This document shows, piece by piece, positions 1 through 7,740 of a DNA stretch of 12,809 bases (positions are counted from its first letter, which is position 1; every line of letters begins with the position of its first letter). The notes below the pieces were generated by a model. That model was not told the origin of the DNA. It searched no databases and saw only the letters and a list, made by a program, of their open reading frames with translations. Origin of the DNA: JAGFIY01 sp964499285 (GTDB taxonomy: Bacteria > Bacteroidota > Ignavibacteria > Ignavibacteriales > Melioribacteraceae); NCBI GenBank assembly GCA_964499285.1, contig CAZCLA010000058.1:1-12809 (forward strand). The letters run 5' to 3'. A program made the position numbers and the translations under genes.

Positions 1-164
1 ATGATATTTTAGGAAGAGAAGTTGCGGTACTTGTAAACGAATACCAACCGGCGGGAAATTACGAAGTTGAGTTTAACGCAAAAGGATTATCTTCGGGAGT
101 TTATTATTACAGAATTGAATCCGGGAATTTCAGCGATACGAAGAAGATGATTTTTCTGAAATAG
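1..164 (+). CDS. 3' end of a secreted protein with a T9SS type A C-terminal sorting domain (partial)
   Basis: This is the last 53 codons of a gene that enters from the left edge; the reading frame starts at base 3 and stops with TAG at 162-164. The peptide contains LGREVAVLVNEYQPAGNYEV and then LSSGVYYYRIESG, ending in KKMIFLK. This is the classic type IX secretion system type A sorting domain, which directs cargo across the outer membrane and is removed or anchored at the cell surface. The passenger domain lies outside the window, so its function cannot be read. The stop is only 6 bp before the pbpC start, so the two are probably co-transcribed. In many bacteria pbpC neighbours an alpha-2-macroglobulin gene, which makes that one possible identity for the missing part, but nothing visible proves it. 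Confidence 0.88.
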   Translation, partial: DILGREVAVLVNEYQPAGNYEVEFNAKGLSSGVYYYRIESGNFSDTKKMIFLK

Positions 165-170
165 TGTCAA

Positions 171-2474
171 ATGAAAATTAATAATAAAAAATATCCGCTG
201 AAATTAATCTATTTACTTCCGCTTACTTTTGTTCTAATAATAATTTTAGCAGATGTTTTTTTCCCTGTTGCCGAAATGCCGCAGTATTCAAAAACAATTC
301 TCGCAGCTGATTCCACTCTTTTGACTTCATATTTAACCGATGATGAACAATGGAGAATTCCGGCATCTTTAGATGAAGTATCGAATGATTTCCTAAAGTC
401 GATTATAGAAAAAGAAGATAAGTGGTTCTATTGGCACCTCGGCATTAACCCGGTTTCATTAGTAAAATCACTTTTTAGAAATGTCAGAAGCGGGAAGATC
501 GAGTCCGGAGCATCGACAATAACCATGCAGCTTGTAAGAATGCTTGAACCGAGAGAGCGGACATACATTAACAAATTGATAGAAATGTTCAGAGCAATTC
601 AAATTGAGCTGCATTTTTCTAAGAAAGAAATTCTTGAAAAATATATTAATCTTCTCCCGTACGGCGGAAATGTGCAGGGGATTAAATCAGCCTCATATAT
701 TTTTTTCAACCGCCCGCCGTCAAAATTGAGTCTTGCACAATCTGTAACGCTTGCGGTAATTCCGAATAATCCCAACGAATTGAGAATTGATAGAAATGTA
801 GAAGCAGTTAAAAAATTCCGGGATGTTTGGATAAGGAGATATATCGAGAATGAAATTTTTGAGAAGCAGCACTTGATAGACGCTCTTTATGAGGTCCTGC
901 TGAGCAGAAGATACGAAATCCCTAAACTTGCCCCGCATTTTTGTCAATATGTAAAAGAAACTTCTGAAACTGCCGAAGTTAATTCATCACTGAATATGAA
1001 AAATCAGAATATTGCTGAAAAGCTATTGAAACAATATGTCGAAAAAGTTTTCTATAAAAATGTCACTAATGCTTCCGCGTTAATAATTGATAATAAAAAT
1101 CATTCTATTTCGGCATATGTAGGTTCCGCGGATTTTTATAACTCTTTAACCTCAGGGCAGGTTGACGGAATTAGAGCCGTGCGTTCTCCGGGTTCGGCAC
1201 TAAAGCCATTTTTATATGCGATGGGATTTGATCTCGGAATGATAACTCCAAAGAGCAGATTGACGGACATCCCGACTGATTTCGGCGGTTACTCTCCCGA
1301 AAACTTTGATGAGAAATTCAACGGAAACGTAACAGTTCAATTCTCACTGCTGAATTCATTAAATGTACCGGCTGTATTTTGTCTTAGGGATTTAGGTTTG
1401 TCAAAATTTGTAAACCTTCTTTCTTCGAACGGATTTAAGAGCATCGACGCGAACAAAAACAGACTTGGGCTTTCGGTTATTCTTGGCGGCTGCGGAGTCA
1501 CTTTATACGAGCTTACTTCCTTCTATTCCTCATTAGCAAATGGAGGCAAATACTGTTCTCTTTCATATAATTCCGAAGACACAGATATAGATTCGAAAAT
1601 AATTTTTTCGGAAAGTGCTGCTTACTTAACAGCAAAGATATTATCGGGAAACGAGAGGCTTGATATTCCGCTGCAAGTTTTCGAACAATCGAAACTCCCG
1701 AGATTTGCATGGAAGACGGGAACAAGCTACGGAAAAAGAGATGCGTGGGCTCTGGGCTTCAATTCGAATTATACTATCGGAGTATGGCTCGGTAATTTTG
1801 ACGGAAGCGGTTCTCCGCATCTTTCAGGAGCCGAGATGGCTGTTCCGCTGCTTTTTGATTTGTTCAACTCAGTAGATTATGCCTCCGAAAGGTGGTCGCC
1901 GTCATATCCGAATAACCTGGGTGAAAGGGAAGTATGTAAACTGTCGGGAAAAATACCTTCAAAGTTGTGCAAGGATAGAGTATTAGATAATTATATTATC
2001 GGAGTCTCCTCGAATGAGACATGTTCTTCGCATAAAGAAATTTATACGAATGAAGATGAAACAATTCAGTATTGTACCGAGTGTCTTCCTAAAAGCGGGT
2101 ACAAAAAAGTTGTTATCGATCAACTAAGTCCGGAACTGGAATTGTGGATGAGCACAAATACTAACGCTGCCGATAGAATAAGGCATAATCCAGATTGTGA
2201 TGCAAAGTTTAATTTCGGCGGACCAAAGATCACTTCGCCGTCGCAAGATTTTAAGTATATGATCGAACGCAGCAATAGGACTGAATTATTGCTTCAAGCC
2301 GCCAACGAGAAAGATATTTATTATCATTATTGGTTTGTTAACGGATTATTTTTGGGTCGCACGGAAGTGAATGAAAAGTTATTTTATCTGCCGGAGTCAG
2401 AAAATCTTGAAATAACTTGTGTCGATGATAAAGGGAGAACCGCAAAATCGAAAATAACCATTCAGTTTTATTAA
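171..2474 (+). CDS. pbpC: Penicillin-binding protein 1C (bifunctional peptidoglycan glycosyltransferase/transpeptidase)
   Basis: This is a class A penicillin-binding protein that polymerises glycan strands from lipid II and carries a DD-transpeptidase fold on the periplasmic face of the inner membrane. An N-terminal membrane anchor spans about residues 11-30. A GT51 glycosyltransferase domain (about 55-230) follows, with the EDKWFYWHLG motif (catalytic Glu82) and ESGASTITMQL. The transpeptidase domain (about 300-570) has Ser342-A-L-Lys345 (SxxK), Ser396-L-Asn398 (SxN) and Lys515-Thr-Gly-Thr (KTG). The C-terminal region (about 685-767, from GGPKITSPSQ) matches the BiPBP_C domain that marks the PBP1C subfamily rather than PBP1A. 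At 767 residues the length is normal for PBP1C and all catalytic motifs are intact. The ATG follows the upstream stop by 6 bp with no strong Shine-Dalgarno, so translational coupling is likely. Nothing suggests a truncation. Confidence 0.95.
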   Translation: MKINNKKYPLKLIYLLPLTFVLIIILADVFFPVAEMPQYSKTILAADSTLLTSYLTDDEQWRIPASLDEVSNDFLKSIIEKEDKWFYWHLGINPVSLVKSLFRNVRSGKIESGASTITMQLVRMLEPRERTYINKLIEMFRAIQIELHFSKKEILEKYINLLPYGGNVQGIKSASYIFFNRPPSKLSLAQSVTLAVIPNNPNELRIDRNVEAVKKFRDVWIRRYIENEIFEKQHLIDALYEVLLSRRYEIPKLAPHFCQYVKETSETAEVNSSLNMKNQNIAEKLLKQYVEKVFYKNVTNASALIIDNKNHSISAYVGSADFYNSLTSGQVDGIRAVRSPGSALKPFLYAMGFDLGMITPKSRLTDIPTDFGGYSPENFDEKFNGNVTVQFSLLNSLNVPAVFCLRDLGLSKFVNLLSSNGFKSIDANKNRLGLSVILGGCGVTLYELTSFYSSLANGGKYCSLSYNSEDTDIDSKIIFSESAAYLTAKILSGNERLDIPLQVFEQSKLPRFAWKTGTSYGKRDAWALGFNSNYTIGVWLGNFDGSGSPHLSGAEMAVPLLFDLFNSVDYASERWSPSYPNNLGEREVCKLSGKIPSKLCKDRVLDNYIIGVSSNETCSSHKEIYTNEDETIQYCTECLPKSGYKKVVIDQLSPELELWMSTNTNAADRIRHNPDCDAKFNFGGPKITSPSQDFKYMIERSNRTELLLQAANEKDIYYHYWFVNGLFLGRTEVNEKLFYLPESENLEITCVDDKGRTAKSKITIQFY

Positions 2475-2477
2475 TTT

Positions 2478-2507
2478 TTTCAGATAGAATAAAGTTCAAT
2501 ACTTTTG
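2478..2507 (+). promoter_or_regulatory. Possible Bacteroidota-type promoter before the beta-barrel gene
   Basis: TACTTTTG at 2500-2507 fits the Bacteroidota -7 consensus TAnnTTTG exactly. TTTC at 2478-2481, 18 bp upstream, is a one-mismatch match to the -33 TTTG box. It lies in the pbpC-barrel gap, 55 bp before the TTG start. A single motif match in AT-rich DNA is weak evidence. Confidence 0.35.
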
Positions 2508-2562
2508 AAAATATTCAATTCTTCAATATCTTCGCAAAACAACATCACAGAAAGGAAACAAA

Positions 2563-3018
2563 TTGAAAAAAATATTTTATGTGTTGATCTTACTATTTAT
2601 TATAAATATTCAAGTTGATGCTCAAAGTAAAGGTTTCGGTTTGGGAATTATTGTCGGGGAACCTACGGGATTAAGCGGAAAGATGTGGACAGGTAGTATA
2701 AACGCTTTTGATTTTGCGGCGGCTTGGTCGTTCAAAGGTCCAGGCGCTATGCTGGCGCAAGCAGATTATGTATGGCACTCATTTGATTTAATTCCTGTTA
2801 CAGTCGGGAGACTTCCACTGTATTATGGAATCGGCGGAAGAGTGATATTTTATGATGACGATATGGCATTGGGAGTAAGGATACCAGTGGGACTGAATTA
2901 CATTTTTGCTGAAGCACCAATAGATATTTTTCTTGAAGTGGTTCCGGTTATGAATCTTGTACCTTCCACAGATTTTGATGTAAACGGCGGTCTTGGGATC
3001 CGGTTCTTTTTCAATTAA
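2563..3018 (+). CDS. Small secreted outer-membrane beta-barrel-like protein (DUF3996/BAPKO_0422-like)
   Basis: This 151-residue protein has a clear Sec signal peptide (MKKIFYVLILLFIINIQVDA, probable cleavage after VDA). The mature part alternates hydrophobic and polar residues, is rich in Gly and aromatics, and ends in RFFFN, as small outer-membrane barrels do. The run GLGIIVGEPTGLSGKMW, then LPLYYGIGGR, RIPVGLNYIFAEAP and DIFLEVVP, looks like the DUF3996 family (Borrelia BAPKO_0422 and relatives), proteins of unknown function predicted to form 8-stranded barrels. That family call is from memory of its motifs. The start is TTG at 2563: AGAAAGGA at 2549-2556 sits at correct spacing and places the signal peptide exactly. 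It is probably monocistronic or read through from pbpC, since no terminator is visible between them. Confidence 0.72.
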   Translation: MKKIFYVLILLFIINIQVDAQSKGFGLGIIVGEPTGLSGKMWTGSINAFDFAAAWSFKGPGAMLAQADYVWHSFDLIPVTVGRLPLYYGIGGRVIFYDDDMALGVRIPVGLNYIFAEAPIDIFLEVVPVMNLVPSTDFDVNGGLGIRFFFN

Positions 3019-3147
3019 ATAGATCAATCGATCTTCAGTATTCGGTTTTGGATGAAATTGGGGGATCAAACTACATAGTAAATCTTTCATAATTTAAGTA
3101 TATTGCCCGCCAAGTAAATAACCGGAAAAAATTAGATAAGGCACAAA

Positions 3148-5475
3148 ATGAAAAAATTGAGTTATCTCTTAATAACCGTTATTCTGTTTTCACTTCCTTT
3201 ATTTCTCCAGGCTCAAACCAACCCGGTTAGAGTTGCACCGACTCATCTCGAAGCTGAAATAAATCAAACCACAGGTGAGGTTAATTTAAGGTGGCTTCAT
3301 CTTGAGAAGAATGGAAATTTTACGGAAGATTTTAACGATGGTCGCGCAGACAATATGATTCCGATAGACAGGGGCTGGCGAGTGGAAAACGGTGTTCTTA
3401 AAGTAACAAGTGCTTCATTTCCGACGAATTCTATTTACAGAATGGGTGAATATGCGGCTTACGAATATGAAGCGACACTAAGAAAAACCTCGGAAGATAG
3501 GTGCGGAATAGGGCTGTATTTTAATGCCGATCCAACAAATATTTTGGATCAAGGAATATTTGGAAACGGTCATTGGACAAACGGCTACAGACTTTATATG
3601 TGCTATGAAACTGGGAACTGGAATTTAGCTAAGATAAAAGACGGTGAAATATCTTTCCTGCAGCCTTTTACCGAATCACCGAATATTAACACGGCAATGG
3701 GCGACTATAATAAACTGAAAATTGTATATGCCGATGGGTTCATGGAAGTTTATTTCAACGATATTAAACAGGACGGAAGTTATTTTGACGAGGATTTTAA
3801 GTACGGTCATACAGGCATCATTTTTTACGATGATATTGCCGATGATCCGGGCGGCAATGGTGATATTGATGAAATTAAATTAAATAAGCTGAATAAGAAT
3901 TATACTTTCGGTAAAGTCAACAATTTGGGAGATCAGGAAGTATATTCCCTCAAATCCGAAAATTTAGGCTGCGAATGTTTACCTGATGAATTACTTCGTA
4001 TCGAGAAATCTCAAGAACCTCCGGTAACTGAAGGATACACATTTGTTCCGAATGAAGAAAAATTTGCTTTCAGTCAATTCAGAATTTATGAGAATGACTC
4101 ACAGACAGCAACAACAACTGATCTAGCGTACTCAAAAAATCTACCGGCAAACGGAGATTTTGATTTTCAAGTAAGTGCTTTTTATTCCGAAGGGGAATCA
4201 CCAAAGGACGGTCCTTTAACTTTAGTATATTCCGGAACTCAGCACTTCGATCCGGTTTGGTCGGGTGCCCCTTCATCACCTATGCTTATATACATTACGG
4301 AAGCAAATTATAACGGCAATGATTTACTGCCGGGAGATGAGATAGGTGTGTTTGACGGGGATTTCTGCGTAGGTACTGCAATAGTCACTCAAACCGTAAC
4401 GCGTATGAATCCTTTACAGATTGTTACTTCAAAAGATTTGACCGGAACTGCGCAAAGGGATGGATTTATTGAGGGCAACAATATTTCATTCAGATATTGG
4501 TTGAACGATGAACAAGCATTTATAAATTCGGTTGAGACAACAAACTATTTGGGTGACGGTAAATTTAAGGGGAACGGAAGTGCGGTGATTTATCTCGGTT
4601 CAAATGTGGTCATCGATCCGTTTGTTACAATAATCTCACCGAACGGCGGCGAACAGTGGAAAGTAGGTGAAACCTATGAAATTACCTGGGAAGGATACGG
4701 ATTAACAAGCGTACAATTGGAGTATTCAGTAAATGCAGGCACCGATTGGAATGATATTACGGTAATCGATGATGCATCGGTAGGGACATATGCCTGGACT
4801 ATCCCGAACAATGTTTCGGATGAATGTATGATCCAAATTTACGATATATCCGGCATGTTCGATGTGAGCGATGACGTTTTCAGTATAATTCCTCCTGATT
4901 TAATAGTGCTTGCTCCCAACGGCGGTGAAGTTTGGACGGCGAACACGAACGCAACAATTGTGTGGCAGTCGAACAATGTTGAAACATTGAAAATAGAATA
5001 CTCGATTGACGGAGGTACTTCGTGGATTTTGGAAGCTTCCGGTGTTGATGCTTCAGGAGGCAGTTATCAATGGCTTGTTCCGGATACTTCTTCAACACAG
5101 GCATTAGTTAAATTGACCGATGAAGGCGATGAAGCAACAACAGACCAAAGCGATGAAGTATTCACAATAGATGATCCATCATCAACCGGGGATGAAATTA
5201 CGGGACTTCCGAAAGAATATAAATTATCCCAAAATTTTCCTAATCCTTTTAATCCGACCACAACTATATCATATCAAATTCCGCAAAGCAGTTTTGTTAC
5301 GCTGAAGGTTTATGATCTGCTGGGGAAGGAAGTTGCGGCACTGGTTAACGAACAGAAAAAACCTGGATATTACAGCGTTAATTTTGATGCAAGCGAATTA
5401 TCAAGCGGAATCTATTTTTACAGATTAGAAACAAACGAATTTATAGACGGGAAGAAATTAATTCTGCTTAAGTAA
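3148..5475 (+). CDS. Multidomain T9SS-secreted surface protein (FnIII-like, LamG-like, Kre9/KNH-like repeats, type A sorting domain)
   Basis: This 775-residue exported protein of unknown ligand begins with a Sec signal peptide (about 1-22, cleavage near LQAQ). Residues about 30-55 (PTHLEAEINQTTGEVNLRW) look like the first strands of a fibronectin type III fold. That fold is interrupted by a jelly-roll, LamG/DUF1080-like domain (about 58-245) and seems to resume at about 306-361 (FRIYENDSQTATTTDLAYS...FQVSAFYSEGES). A conserved Ignavibacteria-style domain (about 365-487) contains LPGDEIGVFDGDFCVG. Two tandem Kre9/KNH-like repeats follow (about 490-580 and 584-675), each starting with PNGGE.W and carrying a LEYS/IEYSID strand. 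The last 85 residues (LSQNFPNPFNPTTTISY to KKLILLK) form the T9SS type A sorting signal. A likely role is adhesion or glycan binding at the cell surface. No catalytic residues are evident. The Shine-Dalgarno AAGG at 3138-3141 supports the ATG, and a terminator follows directly. Confidence 0.85.
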   Translation: MKKLSYLLITVILFSLPLFLQAQTNPVRVAPTHLEAEINQTTGEVNLRWLHLEKNGNFTEDFNDGRADNMIPIDRGWRVENGVLKVTSASFPTNSIYRMGEYAAYEYEATLRKTSEDRCGIGLYFNADPTNILDQGIFGNGHWTNGYRLYMCYETGNWNLAKIKDGEISFLQPFTESPNINTAMGDYNKLKIVYADGFMEVYFNDIKQDGSYFDEDFKYGHTGIIFYDDIADDPGGNGDIDEIKLNKLNKNYTFGKVNNLGDQEVYSLKSENLGCECLPDELLRIEKSQEPPVTEGYTFVPNEEKFAFSQFRIYENDSQTATTTDLAYSKNLPANGDFDFQVSAFYSEGESPKDGPLTLVYSGTQHFDPVWSGAPSSPMLIYITEANYNGNDLLPGDEIGVFDGDFCVGTAIVTQTVTRMNPLQIVTSKDLTGTAQRDGFIEGNNISFRYWLNDEQAFINSVETTNYLGDGKFKGNGSAVIYLGSNVVIDPFVTIISPNGGEQWKVGETYEITWEGYGLTSVQLEYSVNAGTDWNDITVIDDASVGTYAWTIPNNVSDECMIQIYDISGMFDVSDDVFSIIPPDLIVLAPNGGEVWTANTNATIVWQSNNVETLKIEYSIDGGTSWILEASGVDASGGSYQWLVPDTSSTQALVKLTDEGDEATTDQSDEVFTIDDPSSTGDEITGLPKEYKLSQNFPNPFNPTTTISYQIPQSSFVTLKVYDLLGKEVAALVNEQKKPGYYSVNFDASELSSGIYFYRLETNEFIDGKKLILLK

Positions 5476-5490
5476 TATTTGGGTATAACG

Positions 5491-5527
5491 AAAAAAGAAA
5501 AGCCGGAGTCAGCTCCGGCTTTTTTAT
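5491..5527. terminator. Bidirectional intrinsic terminator between convergent genes
   Basis: A perfect 8-bp GC-rich stem (5501-5508 with 5513-5520, AGCCGGAG/CTCCGGCT) closes a 4-nt loop. A T-run lies on the right (from 5521) and an A-rich run on the left (5491-5500). It therefore works for the plus-strand cargo gene ending at 5475 and for the minus-strand gene ending at 5528. Confidence 0.9.
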
Positions 5528-6214
5528 TTACTGCTGCAGTAAAGAAGAAGAATGTTGGACAGGCATACCCTCGGCATCCAAAGTGCACAATGCGATATGT
5601 GTCTTCAATTCCGGATATTGAGTAAACAACAAATTATCAAGAACGTCGAAATTGATTGAGAATGTAAGAGGATTTTCTAGATCTAAAGGCTGAGGAATAG
5701 TATTCCACAATTGAAACTTTACCTTTTCATGATCTACCTTCTCTGGATCGTAATGCTCAAAAACAAAGTATGCTTCAATAGATTTCTCTATTTCAGTGTC
5801 GAACATATCCGGATTAGCAAACTGAAACAGCGAAAGAATAGCCCCATTTTCGTCTCTCGTATAAGTATCTGTCGAAAATCCAAAACCGAGACCCGGAACA
5901 ACAGAGAAACCGCTGAGCGTTCCGTCGCCGGTAATGTAGGGATAATTTTTCTTTATGCAGTAATTATAAGCGGATTGTTTAGGACCCGCTGCGTTTTTCC
6001 AAAAGTAGTGTAAACTACTTTTCGAAGTAATTGCTTTTGAGGCTTTGATGCAGGCAAGAAACTTCAAGCGTCTTTCGACACCTTTTGGTGAAGTATCAAG
6101 TCTCCTTTTTGATGATTTACGAGCAACAAAGTTATCATCACCTTTTACGATTCCGATGTAATCACCGAAACTACCGGAAAGTTTTCCAAAGAATTTTTCT
6201 TTTAAACTTGCCAT
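5528..6214 (-). CDS. DUF6266-like protein of unknown function
   Basis: This 228-residue protein has no signal peptide or membrane segment. The N-terminus (FFGKLSGSFGDYIGIVKGDD followed by FVARKSSKRRLDTSPKGVERR) has the same layout as DUF6266 proteins of Bacteroidota: a GxxSGxxG-type opening, a basic patch, then a KxxxRxxF helix. Next come an SAYNYCIKKNYPYI segment and a beta-rich C-terminal half. The function of the family is unknown. Its members often occur as several dispersed copies per genome, sometimes among phage-like genes. The start is supported by AGGAG about 9 nt upstream on the minus strand (near 6224-6228). The gene is convergent with the T9SS cargo gene and shares its terminator. 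The family call rests on recalled motif layout and could be wrong. Confidence 0.6.
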   Translation of the reverse strand: MASLKEKFFGKLSGSFGDYIGIVKGDDNFVARKSSKRRLDTSPKGVERRLKFLACIKASKAITSKSSLHYFWKNAAGPKQSAYNYCIKKNYPYITGDGTLSGFSVVPGLGFGFSTDTYTRDENGAILSLFQFANPDMFDTEIEKSIEAYFVFEHYDPEKVDHEKVKFQLWNTIPQPLDLENPLTFSINFDVLDNLLFTQYPELKTHIALCTLDAEGMPVQHSSSLLQQ

Positions 6215-6336
6215 TTTATTTTTCTCCTATTTTTTAATCAGTATTGATTTTTTTATCGTCGAATTATTCTCGACTGACAAAATTTATTATTGTGATCTTC
6301 ACGATTAAGTTGAGATTCCTTAGTTGTCAAAAAACG

Positions 6337-6349
6337 ACTCCTTCGGAAT
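6337..6349. repeat. Short TTC-loop hairpin (ACTCC-TTC-GGAAT), possible interspersed repeat relic
   Basis: The arms ACTCC and GGAAT pair at four of five positions around a TTC loop. This is the same geometry as the hairpin family found at 7741-10120. The stretch CATTCCGAAGGAGTC (minus strand) resembles a short interspersed sequence I associate with Bacteroidota genomes. The flanking tail differs from the 7.7-10 kb family, so it may be unrelated. Confidence 0.35.
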
Positions 6350-6379
6350 GACAGCGATGGATAACCGGGGGTGAGCGCG

Positions 6380-6522
6380 GGGCGGCACTTGTTCGAGACC
6401 GGGACGGCACTGCTACGGCACTGTGACGGCAATGATTCGAGAAGCATTCGACAATTATTCGAGAAATGTTCGAGAACTCTTCGAGAACCAGATATGAAAC
6501 AGGTATGGAGCAGGTATAGAGC
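6380..6522. repeat. Thirteen-unit degenerate 11-bp tandem array
   Basis: The 143-bp segment splits without gaps into thirteen 11-mers starting at 6380, 6391, 6402, 6413, 6424, 6435, 6446, 6457, 6468, 6479, 6490, 6501 and 6512. Three sub-families share one phase. The first is nnACGGCACTG (6380, 6402, 6413, 6424). The second is nTTCGAGAAnn (6391, 6435-6479). The third is AGGTATGGAGC (6490, 6501, 6512). Positions 4-5 are CG in ten of thirteen units and position 8 is A in eleven of thirteen, while the ends vary. Eleven is not a multiple of three, and one helical turn is close to 11 bp. That fits a protein-binding or structural DNA array better than coding sequence. Confidence 0.85.
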
Positions 6523-6722
6523 GAATCCCAAAATATTATATTGACGAGCATTTTTCCCTTTGAATTTTCTTTTTCTGAATATGATTTCAACTTCTATTAA
6601 TAAATATTCTCTCATACCGATTTTCTACCAATGAAGTTTTTAAGATCAATTTTCGTAGATTTATGAAGTTTCGGAATATTTAAAAGAAAGGGGGGATTTA
6701 CAATAATTGAGGAATATTCTTA

Positions 6723-7292
6723 ATGGAAAAGTTTCTGGTAAATTTTAAGAAATCTTTAGAAAACGGTATTTATGAAGAATTACTGGATTTTGAGCAAAGC
6801 TGGCTAAGATTCCAAAAAATATCGCATCATTTTACACCGGGAGAAACAATAGATATGATCTATGAAGGAATTGAAAGCGGCAACATCACGTATAAGCCGG
6901 AAATAAATTTTACCGCATTTATGAAAGTGCAGATTAAAAATATGGTTTCGAACAGATTAAAAAGATTGAAAAATAAGTTTAACGGATATTTTGATGAAGA
7001 GAAGCTTCAAGATTTAGAAAGATCAAACGGAGAGATGACGGAAAATGAAATTAGGCATATTGAAAAAAACTATGATTTAGAAAAACTTGAAGAAGTATGT
7101 TTTGAAAAAATTCTCGGAGGCGATGAGATTGCATCGATAAGTTTAATGGAATTTATTGATGGAAAAAAAGTGAAAGAGATTGCGGAATATTTAGGAATAG
7201 AAGAAGATGAAGTATATAGTGGAATAAGAAGAGGAAGGTATAAAATCAAGAAGTATCTGCCGGACGAATTCAAGAAATTAGGCAGTAATTAA
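6723..7292 (+). CDS. Sigma-70-like RNA polymerase sigma factor (short, regions 2 and 4)
   Basis: This 189-residue protein has a degenerate sigma region 2 at about 38-86 (FTPGETIDMIYEGIESGNIT, then INFTAFMKVQIKNMVSNRLKR). A region 4-type helix-turn-helix lies at about 140-178 (LMEFIDGKKVKEIAEYLGIE, then EDEVYSGIRRGRYKIKKYL). The two are joined by a charged linker. No region 1.1 or 3 is present, so it resembles ECF or other short sigma-like proteins. Such proteins can redirect RNA polymerase or act as DNA-binding regulators. The ATG has GAGGA at 6709-6713 with 9-nt spacing, and an in-frame TGA at 6708-6710 excludes any upstream start. The 128-aa gene follows after 44 bp, so the two probably form an operon. 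Region 2 is weak enough that it could be a sigma-derived regulator rather than a working sigma factor. Confidence 0.68.
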   Translation: MEKFLVNFKKSLENGIYEELLDFEQSWLRFQKISHHFTPGETIDMIYEGIESGNITYKPEINFTAFMKVQIKNMVSNRLKRLKNKFNGYFDEEKLQDLERSNGEMTENEIRHIEKNYDLEKLEEVCFEKILGGDEIASISLMEFIDGKKVKEIAEYLGIEEDEVYSGIRRGRYKIKKYLPDEFKKLGSN

Positions 7293-7326
7293 ATAAATTA
7301 AAAAATATCGTGCACCCACGATTACG

Positions 7327-7332
7327 AGGAGG
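7327..7332 (+). promoter_or_regulatory. Ribosome binding site AGGAGG setting the start at 7337
   Basis: A full AGGAGG lies 4 nt before ATG 7337. A possible GTG start at 7310 in the same frame lies upstream of this site and has no Shine-Dalgarno, so the shorter protein is preferred. Confidence 0.8.
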
Positions 7333-7336
7333 ACTT

Positions 7337-7723
7337 ATGAATAAGCAAAGATTAGCTTTGCTTAATTTTTATTTTTCTTTTAAACCAATAAAGGATAAGG
7401 AGGAGTATGTAGAACTGTTCGAAGCTCACAACATTGATAAAAAGTTTATCAATGAAAAGAAAGCAAAGCTGTTAAAAAAAGTAGAGGCTAAACTGAGAAT
7501 AATCGAAGGGGAAAAGTTCTCGGAAAAAATGAGAGAAGTTTTAGACGGAATTAAAAACAAAACTATTTCGGTTAAAGACCTTGGGTTGTCTGAAGAAGCA
7601 AGGAAGGATTTTGAGTACGCCTACAATAATTTCTCGGGGAGCGAGGAAGAGTTATTTGAGGATAAGATAAAAGATCAAACGAGGTTAGAGGTGATCGAGA
7701 AAATAAAAAGGGGGTTTATTTAA
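7337..7723 (+). CDS. Unrecognised 128-aa charged helical protein
   Basis: I do not recognise a family. The 128-residue protein is strongly charged and rich in Lys and Glu, with no signal peptide, membrane segment, cysteine pair or evident HTH. Residues about 36-75 (KKFINEKKAKLLKKVEAKLR and following) look like a long amphipathic helix or coiled coil. Residues about 80-92 (KDLGLSEEARKDF) form a second helical piece, and the C-terminal third is acidic before a basic end (EKIKRGFI). The start is fixed by the AGGAGG at 7327. It follows the sigma-like gene in the same direction after 44 bp, which suggests a partner, for example an anti-sigma or an adaptor. It is also a candidate substrate for the IrrE-like protease downstream; both ideas are inference from position. 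Confidence 0.75.
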   Translation: MNKQRLALLNFYFSFKPIKDKEEYVELFEAHNIDKKFINEKKAKLLKKVEAKLRIIEGEKFSEKMREVLDGIKNKTISVKDLGLSEEARKDFEYAYNNFSGSEEELFEDKIKDQTRLEVIEKIKRGFI

Positions 7724-7740
7724 TGGTTTTTAGTAATATC

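Larger units (their letters stand above)
6215..6722. other. 508-bp intergenic region with repeat structure, no supported gene
   Basis: This divergent spacer lies between the minus-strand DUF6266-like gene and the plus-strand sigma-like gene, so it should hold both promoters. I see no convincing consensus promoter for either. Open frames on the minus strand here only read through the 11-bp array and look spurious, being rich in Ser, Arg and Cys with no recognisable domain. The left half (6215-6330) is AT-rich. The central part (6380-6522) is a tandem array richer in GC than its flanks, and 6523-6722 is AT-rich again. A purine-rich GAAAGGGGGG stretch (6686-6695) precedes the sigma-like gene. 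Confidence 0.7.

Noticed and set aside
3021..3034. AGATC-AATC-GATCT hairpin after the beta-barrel gene, considered as a terminator
   Set aside because: The stem is only 5 bp and AT-rich, and no T-run follows.
6253..6615. Minus-strand open frames across the 11-bp array
   Set aside because: The peptide is dominated by the translated repeat and no start signal is evident. Two overlapping frames are equally open, which points to non-coding DNA.
6707..6748. Possible 13-codon leader peptide starting at TTG and overlapping the sigma-like start
   Set aside because: The spacing from the purine-rich run is long, TTG is a weak start and there is no attenuator-like structure.
7310..7336. GTG start giving a 137-residue version of the 128-aa protein
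   Set aside because: AGGAGG at 7327-7332 lies inside this extension and points to ATG 7337.
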